A stretch of 64,000 nucleotides of DNA from Microlunatus speluncae (GTDB lineage: Bacteria > Actinomycetota > Actinomycetes > Propionibacteriales > Propionibacteriaceae): positions 496,001 to 560,000 of the forward strand of contig NZ_VKCZ01000003.1 in NCBI RefSeq assembly GCF_009299835.1, given 5' to 3'. The translations under genes and the position numbers were made by a program. Position 1 is the stretch's first letter. Each line of letters starts with the position of its first letter. Shown here piece after piece: positions 25,602-34,794 of the stretch. The notes under the pieces are model-generated. The model had not been told where the DNA came from and did no database searches. It saw only the letters and a list, made by a program, of their open reading frames with translations.

Positions 25602-26483
25602 TCAGGTGGGGAGGAGGAGTTGCTGGATGGTGCGGATCGCGGTGAGGACGAAGCGGGGGTTGGTCGTCCGGTAGTACGGAATGATCATGGAATGTTGGTG
25701 CAGGGCGTAGGCGCGGCCGCGCTCCCAATCGTTGTCCGACGGCTGCAACGCGTCCCGGTAGGCCTGCCGGCCGGCGGGATCGAAGATCGCCCAGGCCGGG
25801 ATCAGGTCGAGGGCCGGGTCGCCGGCCCCGACGCCGCCGAAGTCGATCACGGCGCTCAGCCGGCCGTCGCGGACCAGGACGTTCGGCCGAAGCAGGTCGG
25901 CATGGATCCAGACCCGATTGCCGTCGAACGGCGGCAGCTCGAGGGCCCGGTCCCAGACCCGCAGCGCGGCCGCGGTGTCGATCTCGGGCGCCGAATCGAT
26001 GATCGCCTGCCGGGTCAGCTCGTCCACCTCGCGCAGCGGCGCCCGCCCGCCCGGCGGCACGTCGGGGGTGATCTTGATCTTGCGCAGGGCCGCGACGAAG
26101 CCGGCCAGGTCGCGGGCCGCCGCCGGCTCGTCGGCGACGTTGTCGTCGCCGTACGGCCGACCGTCGAGCCACTCGTACACCGCCCACAGGTAAGGGAATT
26201 CCGGGGTCGGGTCACCGGCCGCGATCGGTTGCGGGACGCCGATCGGCAGGTGCGGCGCGAGCCGCGGCAGCCAGCGCAACTCCCGGGCCAGGTCGTCGGC
26301 GTGGTGCGGCATCAGGGGCAGCCGGACACAGTGGCGATCACCGAGTCGGAACAGCGCGTTGACCGTGCCGGTGGACGGGACCCGGGTGATCGGCAATCCG
26401 GCCCAGGCGGGGAACTGCTCGGCCAACAGTCCGGCCACCAGCACGTCGTCGATCTCGAGCTGTCCCTCGTGCAACCTCGTCAC
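25602..26483 (-). CDS. APH-family phosphotransferase (macrolide/aminoglycoside kinase-like)
   Basis: A 293-residue kinase-like protein. The P-loop-like N-lobe is PSTGTVNALFRLGDRHCVRLP, the catalytic loop WIHADLLRPNVLV (HADxxxxN) lies near residue 188 and the metal aspartate is in SAVIDFGGVGAGDP. The profile resembles the MPH/HipA-distant APH enzymes annotated as aminoglycoside phosphotransferases in environmental actinobacteria; the true substrate is unknown. GTG start at 26483 is supported by GGAAGG seven bases upstream. It converges on the importer operon, with 11 bases between stops. Confidence 0.87.
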   Translation of the reverse strand: MTRLHEGQLEIDDVLVAGLLAEQFPAWAGLPITRVPSTGTVNALFRLGDRHCVRLPLMPHHADDLARELRWLPRLAPHLPIGVPQPIAAGDPTPEFPYLWAVYEWLDGRPYGDDNVADEPAAARDLAGFVAALRKIKITPDVPPGGRAPLREVDELTRQAIIDSAPEIDTAAALRVWDRALELPPFDGNRVWIHADLLRPNVLVRDGRLSAVIDFGGVGAGDPALDLIPAWAIFDPAGRQAYRDALQPSDNDWERGRAYALHQHSMIIPYYRTTNPRFVLTAIRTIQQLLLPT

Positions 26484-26614
26484 CCGTGCGCCTTCCCGTC
26501 CGTCCGCGGTACCAGCGGGAGTATTGACCGGACCCGGCGCGAACGCAAGGCGATAAAGCTCAACCGCATGGAATGCTGGTGCCACCAAACCTTGATCACG
26601 GAGCGTGAGAGCTG

Positions 26615-27895
26615 ATGCCGGCCGAGCAGTCGATCCTCGTCAACGACAACGGCGCCTGGTGCTGGTTCCAGGACGAACGCACGCTCTACGACCCGGACAC
26701 CGACCGGGTCCTGATCGGCTCGGTGCCGGCGGCCGAGGGGCCCGGCGGCGAGGCGCGCGCCGGCAACATCGAGCTGACCGAACTCGACCTGGCCACCGGC
26801 ACCAGCCGGGTCGCCGTGCTGCACGAGCGGCTGGAGACCGATGATCACGACGTGCCGGCGCTGTGGCTGCGTCCGGACGGTCGCTACCTGGCCATGTACG
26901 CCCGGCACAAGACCGATGATCTTTCCCGCTGGCGGATCTCGGCCGAGCCGCACGACCCGTCGGCCTGGGAGCCGGAGCAGACGTTCGACTGGTCCGAGCT
27001 GACCGGCGGCCGCGGCGCGACGTACTCCAATCTGCACTACCTGGCCGCGGAAGGCCTGCTGTACATCTTCGTCCGCTCGATCAACGACGACCCGTCGATC
27101 ATGCTGTCGGAGGACAACGGCTACAGCTGGCGTTACGGCGGCAAGTTGTTCACCGAGCCCAAGATCGGCTACGTCAACGGCTACACCCGCTATGCCTCCA
27201 ACGGCACCGACCGGATCGATCTGATCACCACCGATCACCATCCGCGGGACTTCGACAACCGGATCTTCCACGGCTACCTGCGCGGCGGCGCTCTGCACCG
27301 CGCCGACGGCACGGTGACCGACCCGCGGGTGATCGGCGGCGCCGGCACCTCGCAGACCGGGCTGACCACGATCTTCGACTCCGGCCAGGTGATCGATGGC
27401 GACCCGATGAGCCACGCCTGGACCTGCGATCTCCGCCGCAATGCCGCCGGCGAGCTGGCGGCGATCATCACCTGCCGGGCCGGGGAGGAGTCGGCGCTGG
27501 AGGACCGGCGCTTCTTCTACGGCCGGCTCACCGGCACCGACTGGCGGGTCCGGCCGCTGGCCAAGGCCGGACCGCCGCTGTGGGCCCGGGAGCAGGACTA
27601 CACCGGCCTCGGCGCGATCGATCCGGCCGACCTGGACACGCTCTATCTGTCCACCCCGATCGACCCGCGGACCGGCGATCGGCTGGCGCACCACGAGATC
27701 TTCGCCGGCCACACCGATGACCAGGGCGGCCGCTGGGACTGGCGGCCGATCACCGCGGACTCGCCGGTGGACAACCTGCGCCCGATCGTCGTCCCGGGCG
27801 TGCCCGGCCGCACCGTGCTGCTCTGGTTCCGCGGCACGATGACCCGCTCGCAGCACTACGCGGCCGAGGTGGTGGCCCGGATCCTGCCGCGCTGA
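26615..27895 (+). CDS. BNR-4 family beta-propeller protein (putative glycan-active)
   Basis: A 426-residue protein of the BNR repeat-containing family (BNR_4). Conserved stretches are NDNGAWCWFQDERTL near the start, DDHDVPALWLRPDGRYLAMY, TYSNLHYLAAEGLLYIFVR, and HPRDFDNRIFHGYLRGGAL. No signal peptide is visible, so it is probably cytoplasmic. Some relatives are polysaccharide lyases with a seven-bladed propeller and others act on sialic or uronic acid-containing glycans. Single gene divergent from the APH kinase; the 131-base gap between the two starts presumably holds both promoters. Confidence 0.8.
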   Translation: MPAEQSILVNDNGAWCWFQDERTLYDPDTDRVLIGSVPAAEGPGGEARAGNIELTELDLATGTSRVAVLHERLETDDHDVPALWLRPDGRYLAMYARHKTDDLSRWRISAEPHDPSAWEPEQTFDWSELTGGRGATYSNLHYLAAEGLLYIFVRSINDDPSIMLSEDNGYSWRYGGKLFTEPKIGYVNGYTRYASNGTDRIDLITTDHHPRDFDNRIFHGYLRGGALHRADGTVTDPRVIGGAGTSQTGLTTIFDSGQVIDGDPMSHAWTCDLRRNAAGELAAIITCRAGEESALEDRRFFYGRLTGTDWRVRPLAKAGPPLWAREQDYTGLGAIDPADLDTLYLSTPIDPRTGDRLAHHEIFAGHTDDQGGRWDWRPITADSPVDNLRPIVVPGVPGRTVLLWFRGTMTRSQHYAAEVVARILPR

Positions 27896-27977
27896 GCTGC
27901 CGTTTCGCGCCTGCTGGGTCGTCTTGCCGGGCGGCGCAACGGATGCCGTACGCCCGCCGACCACGTACGGTCGGGGT

Positions 27978-28301
27978 ATGTGCCGAAACATCACCACGCT
28001 GCGCGGCCTCGAACCGCCGGCCACCGATGAAGAGATCACCGCCGCCGCTCTGCAGTTCGTGCGCAAGGTCACGGGCGTGACGAAGGTGACCGATACCACC
28101 CGGGAGGCGGTGGAACAGGCCACCCAGGAGATCTCCGACATCGTGGTCCGGCTGCTCGACTCGCTGCCTGATCGTCGTCAGCCGCCGAAGAGCGTGCCGC
28201 CGCTGCGCCGCCCCGAGGTCCAGGCGCGGATCGCGCAGCGGATCAAGGAGCGCGAGGAGCACGAGCGGATGCACGAGCTGGGCATCGCCCACTCGCACTG
28301 A
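27978..28301 (+). CDS. DUF2277 small protein
   Basis: A 107-residue protein beginning MCRNITTLRGLEPPATDEEI, the diagnostic start of DUF2277. The middle (AALQFVRKVTGVTKVTDTTREA) is helical and the end is charged (RIKEREEHERMHELGI). The conserved Cys-2 may bind metal or DNA; function is unknown, though relatives are often annotated as near DNA repair genes. It converges with the HxlR gene. Confidence 0.85.
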   Translation: MCRNITTLRGLEPPATDEEITAAALQFVRKVTGVTKVTDTTREAVEQATQEISDIVVRLLDSLPDRRQPPKSVPPLRRPEVQARIAQRIKEREEHERMHELGIAHSH

Positions 28302-28310
28302 GCTGGCGCG

Positions 28311-28820
28311 CTAGCGCAGCGGGTCCAGCAGCCGGCGGGGCTCGCGGAGTCGCTGGGTGACCGGGTCGGTGCGGCGTGAAGCGCGCTCGGGGGTCGAGAT
28401 GATCTCGGTGACCTCGGGGATGATCTTGCAGGCCGTGCAGAATCCGTTGATGTCGATCAACGATCCGCAGTCGGCGTGCCGGAACGCGCGGGTGGGCGTA
28501 CGGGTGCCGCCGGTGCCGTGCCGATTGCCCCACTGGGCCATCGCGTTGATCAACGGCCACAGGTCACGGCCGGCCCGGGTCAGCACGTATTCGGGGTGTC
28601 CCTCGCCGGTGAGCTTCTCCAGCACGCCGTTCGCAACCAGGCTCTCCAGCCGGTCGGCGAGCACCGCCTTGGAGATGTCGAGGTGGACCTGCAGGTCGGA
28701 GAACCGGGTCACGCCGTAGAGGCAGTCGCGCACGATCAGCGCGGTCCAACGCTCCCCGATGATCTCCAGCGTGCGGGCGATGCCGCAGTCCTGGTCGGCG
28801 TAGTCCTTGCCCAGTGCCAT
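28311..28820 (-). CDS. HxlR-family transcriptional regulator
   Basis: A 169-residue winged-helix protein. The N-terminal cysteine (DCGIARTLEIIGERWTALIV) and the HTH (RFSDLQVHLDISKAVLADRLESLV) match the HxlR family, followed by the wing GHPEYVLTRAGRDLWPLINAMAQWG. A C-terminal CGSLIDINGFCTACK segment adds three cysteines that could bind metal or sense redox state; this extension is seen in a subset of the family. Divergent from the MFS gene and likely its repressor or activator. Confidence 0.88.
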   Translation of the reverse strand: MALGKDYADQDCGIARTLEIIGERWTALIVRDCLYGVTRFSDLQVHLDISKAVLADRLESLVANGVLEKLTGEGHPEYVLTRAGRDLWPLINAMAQWGNRHGTGGTRTPTRAFRHADCGSLIDINGFCTACKIIPEVTEIISTPERASRRTDPVTQRLREPRRLLDPLR

Positions 28821-28840
28821 GGTCGCGAGCCTACCATTAT

Positions 28841-28887
28841 GGTCTTGTCACCGAACCAAAGTTCACCTAGGGTTTGGTCTCGTGACC
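28841..28887. promoter_or_regulatory. Candidate HxlR operator in the HxlR/MFS divergent region
   Basis: GGTCTTGTCACC (28841-28852) and GGTCTCGTGACC (28876-28887) are near-identical 12-mers 35 bases apart, and CCAAA (28856-28860) with TTTGG (28873-28877) forms an inner dyad. The site lies 20 bases upstream of the HxlR start and runs into the MFS start, so it could control both. Confidence 0.6.
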
Positions 28888-30354
28888 AGACTTAACCTAG
28901 CCGTCGGCCCGTTGGCCGAGCCGGCACCCGGGGGAGTGTTCTCGACCGGGCGGACCGGCGCCCGGCCCGGGCCGATCCTCGCCGTCAGCTCGGTCGGGAC
29001 GTTCCTGGCCCTGGTCGCCTTCACCCTGCCGCTGGCCGATCTGCCGACGATCGTCACGGTGCTCGGCGCCGGGCCGGCCGAGAGTGCCTGGATCCTCAGC
29101 TCGATGAGTGTCGGCCTGGCCGCGGCGCTGTTGATCGCCGGCCGGTTGGCCGACGACTACGGCCGGCGGCGGATGTTCCTGATCGGCTGCGCGGTGCTGG
29201 CGCTCGGCTCGTTCGCGGCGTTGCTGCCGAGCGCGCCGGTCTTCATCGCCGGCCGGATCGTGGCCGGAATCGGCGGCGCGGCGATCACCCTGGCCAGCCT
29301 CGGCCTGATCGCCGCGGGTCATCAGGAGCCGGCCCGGCGGGCGGCGGCGACCGGCGTCTGGGGTGCCGTGCTCGGCGCGGGCATCGCGGCGGGGCCGCTG
29401 CTGGCGGGGGTCGCGCACCTGATCGGAGCCTGGTGGTCGGCCTATCTGGTGGTCGGGGTCGCCGCGGTGGCGGCGGCGATCATGGCCTGGGTCAGCCTGG
29501 CCGAATCCCGGGTGCCGGAACGGCAGCGGGTCGATCTGGTCGGCGGGGTGATCTTCGTCGCCGCGATGGTGGTGAGCCTGACCGGGCTGGTCTGGCTGCG
29601 GCTCGCCGCGCAGCCGTACCAACCGATCCTGGTGATCATCGGCGGCGCGCTGCTGTTCGTGGTGTTCGTGATCATCGAGCTGCGGGTGGCCCAGCCGATG
29701 CTCGATCCGCGGCTGTTTCGCGGCCCGCGGTTCACCGGCCAGGTGGTGGCCGGCTTCACCACCGGGATCGGGATCATCGCGCTCTGCTCGGTGTCGATCA
29801 CGTTCCTGATCAGCGGTCTCGGCTTCACCGCGCTGGCGGCGGCGGGCACGCTGGCGCTGTGGTCGGGCACCAGTGTGCTGACCGCGCTGCTGGCCCGGCC
29901 GCTGGCGCAGCGGGTCGGCGGCGGCACCCAACTGGCGATCGGCCTGCTCGGCGTCGCCGCCGGCCAGGCGCTGATGATCCCGGCCCACAGCTTCGCGACC
30001 ATCGCGCCGGGGCTGTTCCTGGCCGGCATCGCCAGCGGGGTGCTGAACGCCGGTCTCGGCCGCGAGGCGGTGGCCAGCGTGCCGGCCGGCCGCGGCGGCT
30101 TCGGCTCCGGCGTGAACAACACGGCCCGTTATCTGGGCTCGGCGATCGGGGTGACGATCACCGGAATCCTGCTGCTGCACGGATCGGCGCCGTCCGATCC
30201 GTCCGGTGATCAGCTCACCGGCGGCTGGACCGCGGCGGCGACGGTCACCGCCGTGCTGTCCGCCCTCGGCGGTCTGACGGTGTTGATCTTGGATCGAGCG
30301 GAGCTGAGGCGACTCCGGGCGGCGGTGCCACGCGCGGGCCGGACAGTGGGATGA
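28882..30354 (+). CDS. MFS drug-efflux transporter (DHA2-like)
   Basis: A 490-residue exporter with 13-14 helices. Motif A is GRLADDYGRRRMFLIG and motif C-like GVWGAVLGAGIAAGPLLAG lies in helix 5, which is the mark of H+-driven drug exporters. Start is a GTG that falls inside the candidate HxlR operator; no ribosome-binding site precedes it, so the transcript may be leaderless or the true start may be a later GTG (about 28936). Regulated most probably by the divergent HxlR gene. Confidence 0.88.
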   Translation: MTRLNLAVGPLAEPAPGGVFSTGRTGARPGPILAVSSVGTFLALVAFTLPLADLPTIVTVLGAGPAESAWILSSMSVGLAAALLIAGRLADDYGRRRMFLIGCAVLALGSFAALLPSAPVFIAGRIVAGIGGAAITLASLGLIAAGHQEPARRAAATGVWGAVLGAGIAAGPLLAGVAHLIGAWWSAYLVVGVAAVAAAIMAWVSLAESRVPERQRVDLVGGVIFVAAMVVSLTGLVWLRLAAQPYQPILVIIGGALLFVVFVIIELRVAQPMLDPRLFRGPRFTGQVVAGFTTGIGIIALCSVSITFLISGLGFTALAAAGTLALWSGTSVLTALLARPLAQRVGGGTQLAIGLLGVAAGQALMIPAHSFATIAPGLFLAGIASGVLNAGLGREAVASVPAGRGGFGSGVNNTARYLGSAIGVTITGILLLHGSAPSDPSGDQLTGGWTAAATVTAVLSALGGLTVLILDRAELRRLRAAVPRAGRTVG

Positions 30355-30361
30355 TGCGGGG

Positions 30362-31840
30362 GTGCTGACCGCGACCGCCTGCGCCGACCTCCGGGCGACC
30401 TGTGGTGCCGCCGACTACACCGTCGACGGCGTGATCGCGGCCATCGGCACCGAAGCCCATCGGGCCCTCGGGCGGAACAGCACGGTGCCGGCCGAGCGGG
30501 CGCTGGCCGGTCGGGACGACCCGCTGGCGACCATGATCACGCTCTTCCTGCTGCAACTCCCGGTGGAACGAGGCGCGGTGATCACGGCCTTTCCCGGGCT
30601 GGTCGACACCATGATCGACAGCGGTCTGCTCGGGTCCGCCGACGGCTCGGTCCGGGCGCTGCTCGATCTTCGTCCGTACGCGACCGACGAGGCGGGACCG
30701 TACTGGGTGGTGTCCGATCTGACGCCGGGGATGGACACCGTGATCACCCCGATCCGGCCCGACTACGTGCTCGGCGTCTCGTCCGCCTCGACCACGCTGG
30801 CCCAGCTCACGGTGCGCCGTCCGATCGGCCGGGCCCTCGACCTGGGCACCGGCTGCGGTGTCCAGACGCTGCACCTGGACGGCCACGCCGATCAGGTGAT
30901 CGCCACCGACCTCAACCCGCGCGCCCTCGAGCTGGCCCGGCTGACGTTGTTGATCAACGACGTCGAGGCCGAGCTCCGCCCCGGTGACCTGCTGCAGCCG
31001 GTCGCCGGCGAGCGGTTCGATCTGATCATCAGCAATCCGCCGTACGTGATGGCACCGCCCACCACGGCCGGCCGCCGGCTCACCTATCGCGAGGGCGACC
31101 GGTCCGCCGACGGCCTGGTCGAGGAGCTGGTCCGGGCCGCGCCGACGCACCTGACCGAGGGCGGGATCTGCCAGATCCTGGCCAACTGGGCCCACCCGGC
31201 CGTGGGCAGCGAGACCTGGGCGGACCGGCTGGCGGGCTGGGTCGACGGCTGCGACGCCCACGTGGTGCAGCGCGAGGTGCTCGATCCGGGCGAGTACGTG
31301 GAGCTCTGGCTGGCCGACGCCGGGCAGAGCGGCAAGCCGGGCTACCGGAGCGCGTACGCCGACTGGCTCGACTACCTCGCCGCCCTGGACATCACCGGCA
31401 TCGGGATGGGCTGGATCACCCTGCGCCGCACCGACGCGACCCCCGAGGTGACCGTCGAGGAGTGGCCGCACCCGATCGAGCAGCCGATCGGACCGGCGAT
31501 CGCCACCCGGCTGGATCACGTCGGCACGCTCCGCGAGCTGCCTGATTCGGAGCTGCTCGGTCGGCACTGGGTGGTGGCCGCCGACGTCGGCGAGGAATCG
31601 CTGGCCGACCCGGGCGGCGCCGATCCGCGGCACATCGTGCTGCGCCAGGAACGGGGCTTCCGGCGGGCGGTCGAGGCCGACACGGCCCTGGCCGGTGTCG
31701 TCGGAGCGTGCGACGGCGAGTTACCGTTGGGACGGATCGTCGACGCCGTCGCGACCGTGCTGGAGATCGATTCCATCGATCTGCGGGCCGAGTTGATGCC
31801 GCGGCTGCGAGACCTGATCCGGGACGATTTCCTGCGCTGA
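30362..31840 (+). CDS. N5-glutamine-type class I methyltransferase upstream of topA
   Basis: A 492-residue protein. An N-terminal helical domain (1-130) precedes a HemK/RlmG-like Rossmann domain: motif I RALDLGTGCGVQTLHL, acidic VIATDLNPRALELA, and the catalytic IISNPPYVMAPP motif (NPPY) that marks methylation of an amide or exocyclic amino nitrogen. The C-terminal 150 residues form an extra domain. Proteins of this layout sit just upstream of topA in many actinobacteria. Substrate (rRNA, protein or DNA) is not known. The GTG start lies seven bases after the MFS stop. Confidence 0.87.
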   Translation: MLTATACADLRATCGAADYTVDGVIAAIGTEAHRALGRNSTVPAERALAGRDDPLATMITLFLLQLPVERGAVITAFPGLVDTMIDSGLLGSADGSVRALLDLRPYATDEAGPYWVVSDLTPGMDTVITPIRPDYVLGVSSASTTLAQLTVRRPIGRALDLGTGCGVQTLHLDGHADQVIATDLNPRALELARLTLLINDVEAELRPGDLLQPVAGERFDLIISNPPYVMAPPTTAGRRLTYREGDRSADGLVEELVRAAPTHLTEGGICQILANWAHPAVGSETWADRLAGWVDGCDAHVVQREVLDPGEYVELWLADAGQSGKPGYRSAYADWLDYLAALDITGIGMGWITLRRTDATPEVTVEEWPHPIEQPIGPAIATRLDHVGTLRELPDSELLGRHWVVAADVGEESLADPGGADPRHIVLRQERGFRRAVEADTALAGVVGACDGELPLGRIVDAVATVLEIDSIDLRAELMPRLRDLIRDDFLR

Positions 31841-32005
31841 ACCGGTTGCGGCCGGGCCCTCGGGGGTTGTCTCACTCGGGCTCCCGAGGCTGAACCGTGT
31901 TGACATGGCGATTAGCATCAGGTTCGTTGCGCCTGAGTCCGGGGCGCGGTTTCCAGGGGGCGGGGCCGGACTGTACTCACGTTTCTTCAAGGAGTTGACA
32001 CCTCA

Positions 32006-34780
32006 GTGGCTGGAAAAACAGGCAGACGCCTGGTGATCGTCGAGTCGCCGACGAAGGCGACCAAGATCGCGAGCTTCCTCGGTGACGGCTATGTCGTGCA
32101 GTCGAGCCGCGGCCACGTCCGGGATCTGCCGACCGGCGCGGCCGACGTGCCGGCCAAGTACAAGGGCGAGAAGTGGGCCCGGACCGGCGTCGACGTCGAC
32201 AACGGGTTCGCTCCTTTATATGTGGTGAGCCCGGACAAGCGGGCCACGATCAAGTCGCTCAAGGAAGCCCTGGCCGGCGCCGAAGAACTGCTGCTCGCCA
32301 CCGACGGTGACCGGGAGGGCGAGGCGATCGCCTGGCACCTGCTGCAGGAGCTGAAGCCGAAGGTGCCGGCCCGGCGGATGGTGTTCCACGAGATCACCCC
32401 GCACGCGATCGCCGAAGCCGTGGCCAGCCCGCGCGAGCTGGACACCGATCTGGTCGACGCGCAGGAGACCCGGCGGATCCTCGACCGGTTGTACGGCTAC
32501 GAGGTCTCCCCGGTGCTGTGGAAGAAGGTCATGCCGCGCCTGTCGGCGGGCCGGGTGCAGTCGGTCGCGACCCGGCTGGTGGTCGACCGGGAGCGGGAGC
32601 GGATCGCGTTCCGCAGCGCCTCCTACTGGGATCTGGACGCCACCCTGGACGCCGGCGCGGAGGCCGAGCCGCCGCTGTTCCCGGCGCGGCTGACCCATGT
32701 CGGCGCGGCCCGGGTCGCCCAGGGCCGCGACTTCGACTCCCGCGGTTCCTTGATCAGCAAGGGCTCCGAGCCGGTGGTCCAGCTCGATCAGACCACCGCC
32801 GAGGCGCTGGCCGCATCGCTGCGGACGGCCGAGTTCTCGGTCACCGGGGTCGAGTCCAAGCCCTACACCCGGCGGCCGTACGCGCCGTTCCGGACCACCA
32901 CGATGCAGCAGGAGGCCGGTCGCAAGCTCGGCTTCACCGCGCAGCGGGCCATGTCGGTCGCCCAGGATCTCTACGAGGGCGGCTACATCACCTACATGCG
33001 AACCGACTCGGTCACCCTGTCCAGCACGGCGATCAACGCCGCCCGGACCCAGGTCCGGCAGCTGTTCGGTGATCAGTATCTGCCGGAGAAGGCGCGGGTC
33101 TACACCTCCAAGGTGAAGAACGCGCAGGAGGCGCACGAGGCGATCCGGCCGGCCGGCGAGACCTTCTCGACCCCGGCGCAGACCGGGCTGACCGGTGATC
33201 AGTTCCGGCTCTACGACCTGATCTGGAAGCGCACCGTCGCCTCGCAGATGCGCGACGCCGAAGGCAACACGATCACGGTCAAGATCAACGCCCACCCGGC
33301 CAGCGGCGACGACTGCTCGTTCACCGCGTCCGGCCGGACGATCACCTTCTACGGCTTCCTCAAGGCCTACGTCGAGTCGATCGACGAGGGTGCCGACGGC
33401 CAGTCCGACGACGCCCAGACCCGGCTGCCGGATCTGACCGAGGGTCAGTCGCTGCGGCCGGAGGAGGTGCTCGCCTCGGGTCACGAGACGAAGCCGCCGG
33501 CCCGCTACACCGAGCCGTCGCTGGTGGCCAAGCTGGAGGAGTTGGAGATCGGCCGGCCGTCGACGTACGCGTCGATCATCCGGACGATCACCAGCCGGGA
33601 CTACGTGTTCAAGCGCGGCACCGCGCTGGTGCCGACCTGGCTCGCGTTCGCCGTGACCCGGCTGCTGGAGGAGCACTTCCCGCACCTGGTCGACTACAAG
33701 TTCACCGCCGACATGGAGCAGGTGCTGGACCAGATCGCCGGCGGCCACGCCGAGCGGCTGGGCGTGCTGACCGACTTCTACTTCGGCGCCTCCGGTGATG
33801 ATCATGAAGGCCTGCAGCGGCTGGTCACCGAGCTGGGCGAGATCGACGCCCGCCGGTTGTCCACGTTCCAGGTCGGTGATCTTGATTCCGGCATCGTGGT
33901 CCGGGTCGGCCGCTATGGCACCTATGTCGAGGACGACGAGGAGCGGCGGGCCAACGTCGACGACGAGCTGCCGCCGGACGAGCTGACGGTCGAGCTGGCC
34001 AAGGAGCTGCTCAGCAAGCCGATGGGCGAGGAGCGCGAGCTCGGCCTCGACCCCGAGACGCACACGCCGGTGGTGGCCCGCAACGGCCGGTTCGGCCCGT
34101 ACGTGACCGAGGTGCTGGGTGACGACGCGCCCAAGAGTGCCAAGCCGCGGACCGGCTCCCTGTTCAAGTCGATGACGGTGGAGGACGTCACGCTGGAGCA
34201 GGCGCTGCAGCTGATGAGCCTGCCCCGGGTGGTCGGCCAGGACGCCGAGGGCACCGAGATCACGGCCCAGAACGGCCGCTACGGCCCGTACCTGAAGAAG
34301 GGCACCGACTCCCGCTCGCTGGAGACGGAGGATCAGATCTTCTCGATCACCCTCGAGCAGGCCGAGCAGATCTACTCGCAGCCGAAGCAGCGCGGCCGGG
34401 CCGCGGCCAAGCCGCCGCTGAAGGAGCTGGGCGACGACCCGGTGTCCGGCAAGCCGATGGTGATCAAGGACGGCCGGTTCGGGGCGTACGTGACCGACGG
34501 CGAGTTCAACGCCACGCTGCGCCGCGGCGACGACGTGGAAACGATCACGAAGGAGCGCGCCGCCGAACTGCTGGCGGAGAAGCGGGCCAAGGGTCCGGCA
34601 CCGAAGAAGCGGGCCGCGAAGAAGGCACCGGCGAAGAAGGCCGCGGCCAAGAAGACCGCGGCCAAGAAGACGACGGCCAAGAAGGCGGCGGCGAAGAAGG
34701 CCCCGGCCAAGAAGGCGACCGGGTCCGCGACCAACGGCCGGTCGACCGAGGTCACGGCCGGCGCGGATTCCGGGCACTGA
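32006..34780 (+). CDS. topA: DNA topoisomerase I
   Basis: A 924-residue type IA topoisomerase that relaxes negative supercoils. The TOPRIM domain holds [19 protein letters not shown] and [16 protein letters not shown]; the active-site tyrosine is in [15 protein letters not shown] near residue 330. The zinc fingers of E. coli TopA are absent; instead there are repeated C-terminal GRFGPYV / GRYGPYL / GRFGAYV modules and a roughly 70-residue tail of KKAxAKK repeats, as in mycobacteria, which binds DNA and nucleoid partners. The GTG start follows AAGGAG by 11 bases. A TTGACA at 31898-31903 could be its -35 element. Confidence 0.98.
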   Translation: MAGKTGRRLVIVESPTKATKIASFLGDGYVVQSSRGHVRDLPTGAADVPAKYKGEKWARTGVDVDNGFAPLYVVSPDKRATIKSLKEALAGAEELLLATDGDREGEAIAWHLLQELKPKVPARRMVFHEITPHAIAEAVASPRELDTDLVDAQETRRILDRLYGYEVSPVLWKKVMPRLSAGRVQSVATRLVVDRERERIAFRSASYWDLDATLDAGAEAEPPLFPARLTHVGAARVAQGRDFDSRGSLISKGSEPVVQLDQTTAEALAASLRTAEFSVTGVESKPYTRRPYAPFRTTTMQQEAGRKLGFTAQRAMSVAQDLYEGGYITYMRTDSVTLSSTAINAARTQVRQLFGDQYLPEKARVYTSKVKNAQEAHEAIRPAGETFSTPAQTGLTGDQFRLYDLIWKRTVASQMRDAEGNTITVKINAHPASGDDCSFTASGRTITFYGFLKAYVESIDEGADGQSDDAQTRLPDLTEGQSLRPEEVLASGHETKPPARYTEPSLVAKLEELEIGRPSTYASIIRTITSRDYVFKRGTALVPTWLAFAVTRLLEEHFPHLVDYKFTADMEQVLDQIAGGHAERLGVLTDFYFGASGDDHEGLQRLVTELGEIDARRLSTFQVGDLDSGIVVRVGRYGTYVEDDEERRANVDDELPPDELTVELAKELLSKPMGEERELGLDPETHTPVVARNGRFGPYVTEVLGDDAPKSAKPRTGSLFKSMTVEDVTLEQALQLMSLPRVVGQDAEGTEITAQNGRYGPYLKKGTDSRSLETEDQIFSITLEQAEQIYSQPKQRGRAAAKPPLKELGDDPVSGKPMVIKDGRFGAYVTDGEFNATLRRGDDVETITKERAAELLAEKRAKGPAPKKRAAKKAPAKKAAAKKTAAKKTTAKKAAAKKAPAKKATGSATNGRSTEVTAGADSGH

Positions 34781-34794
34781 TCCGGGAGCCGGCC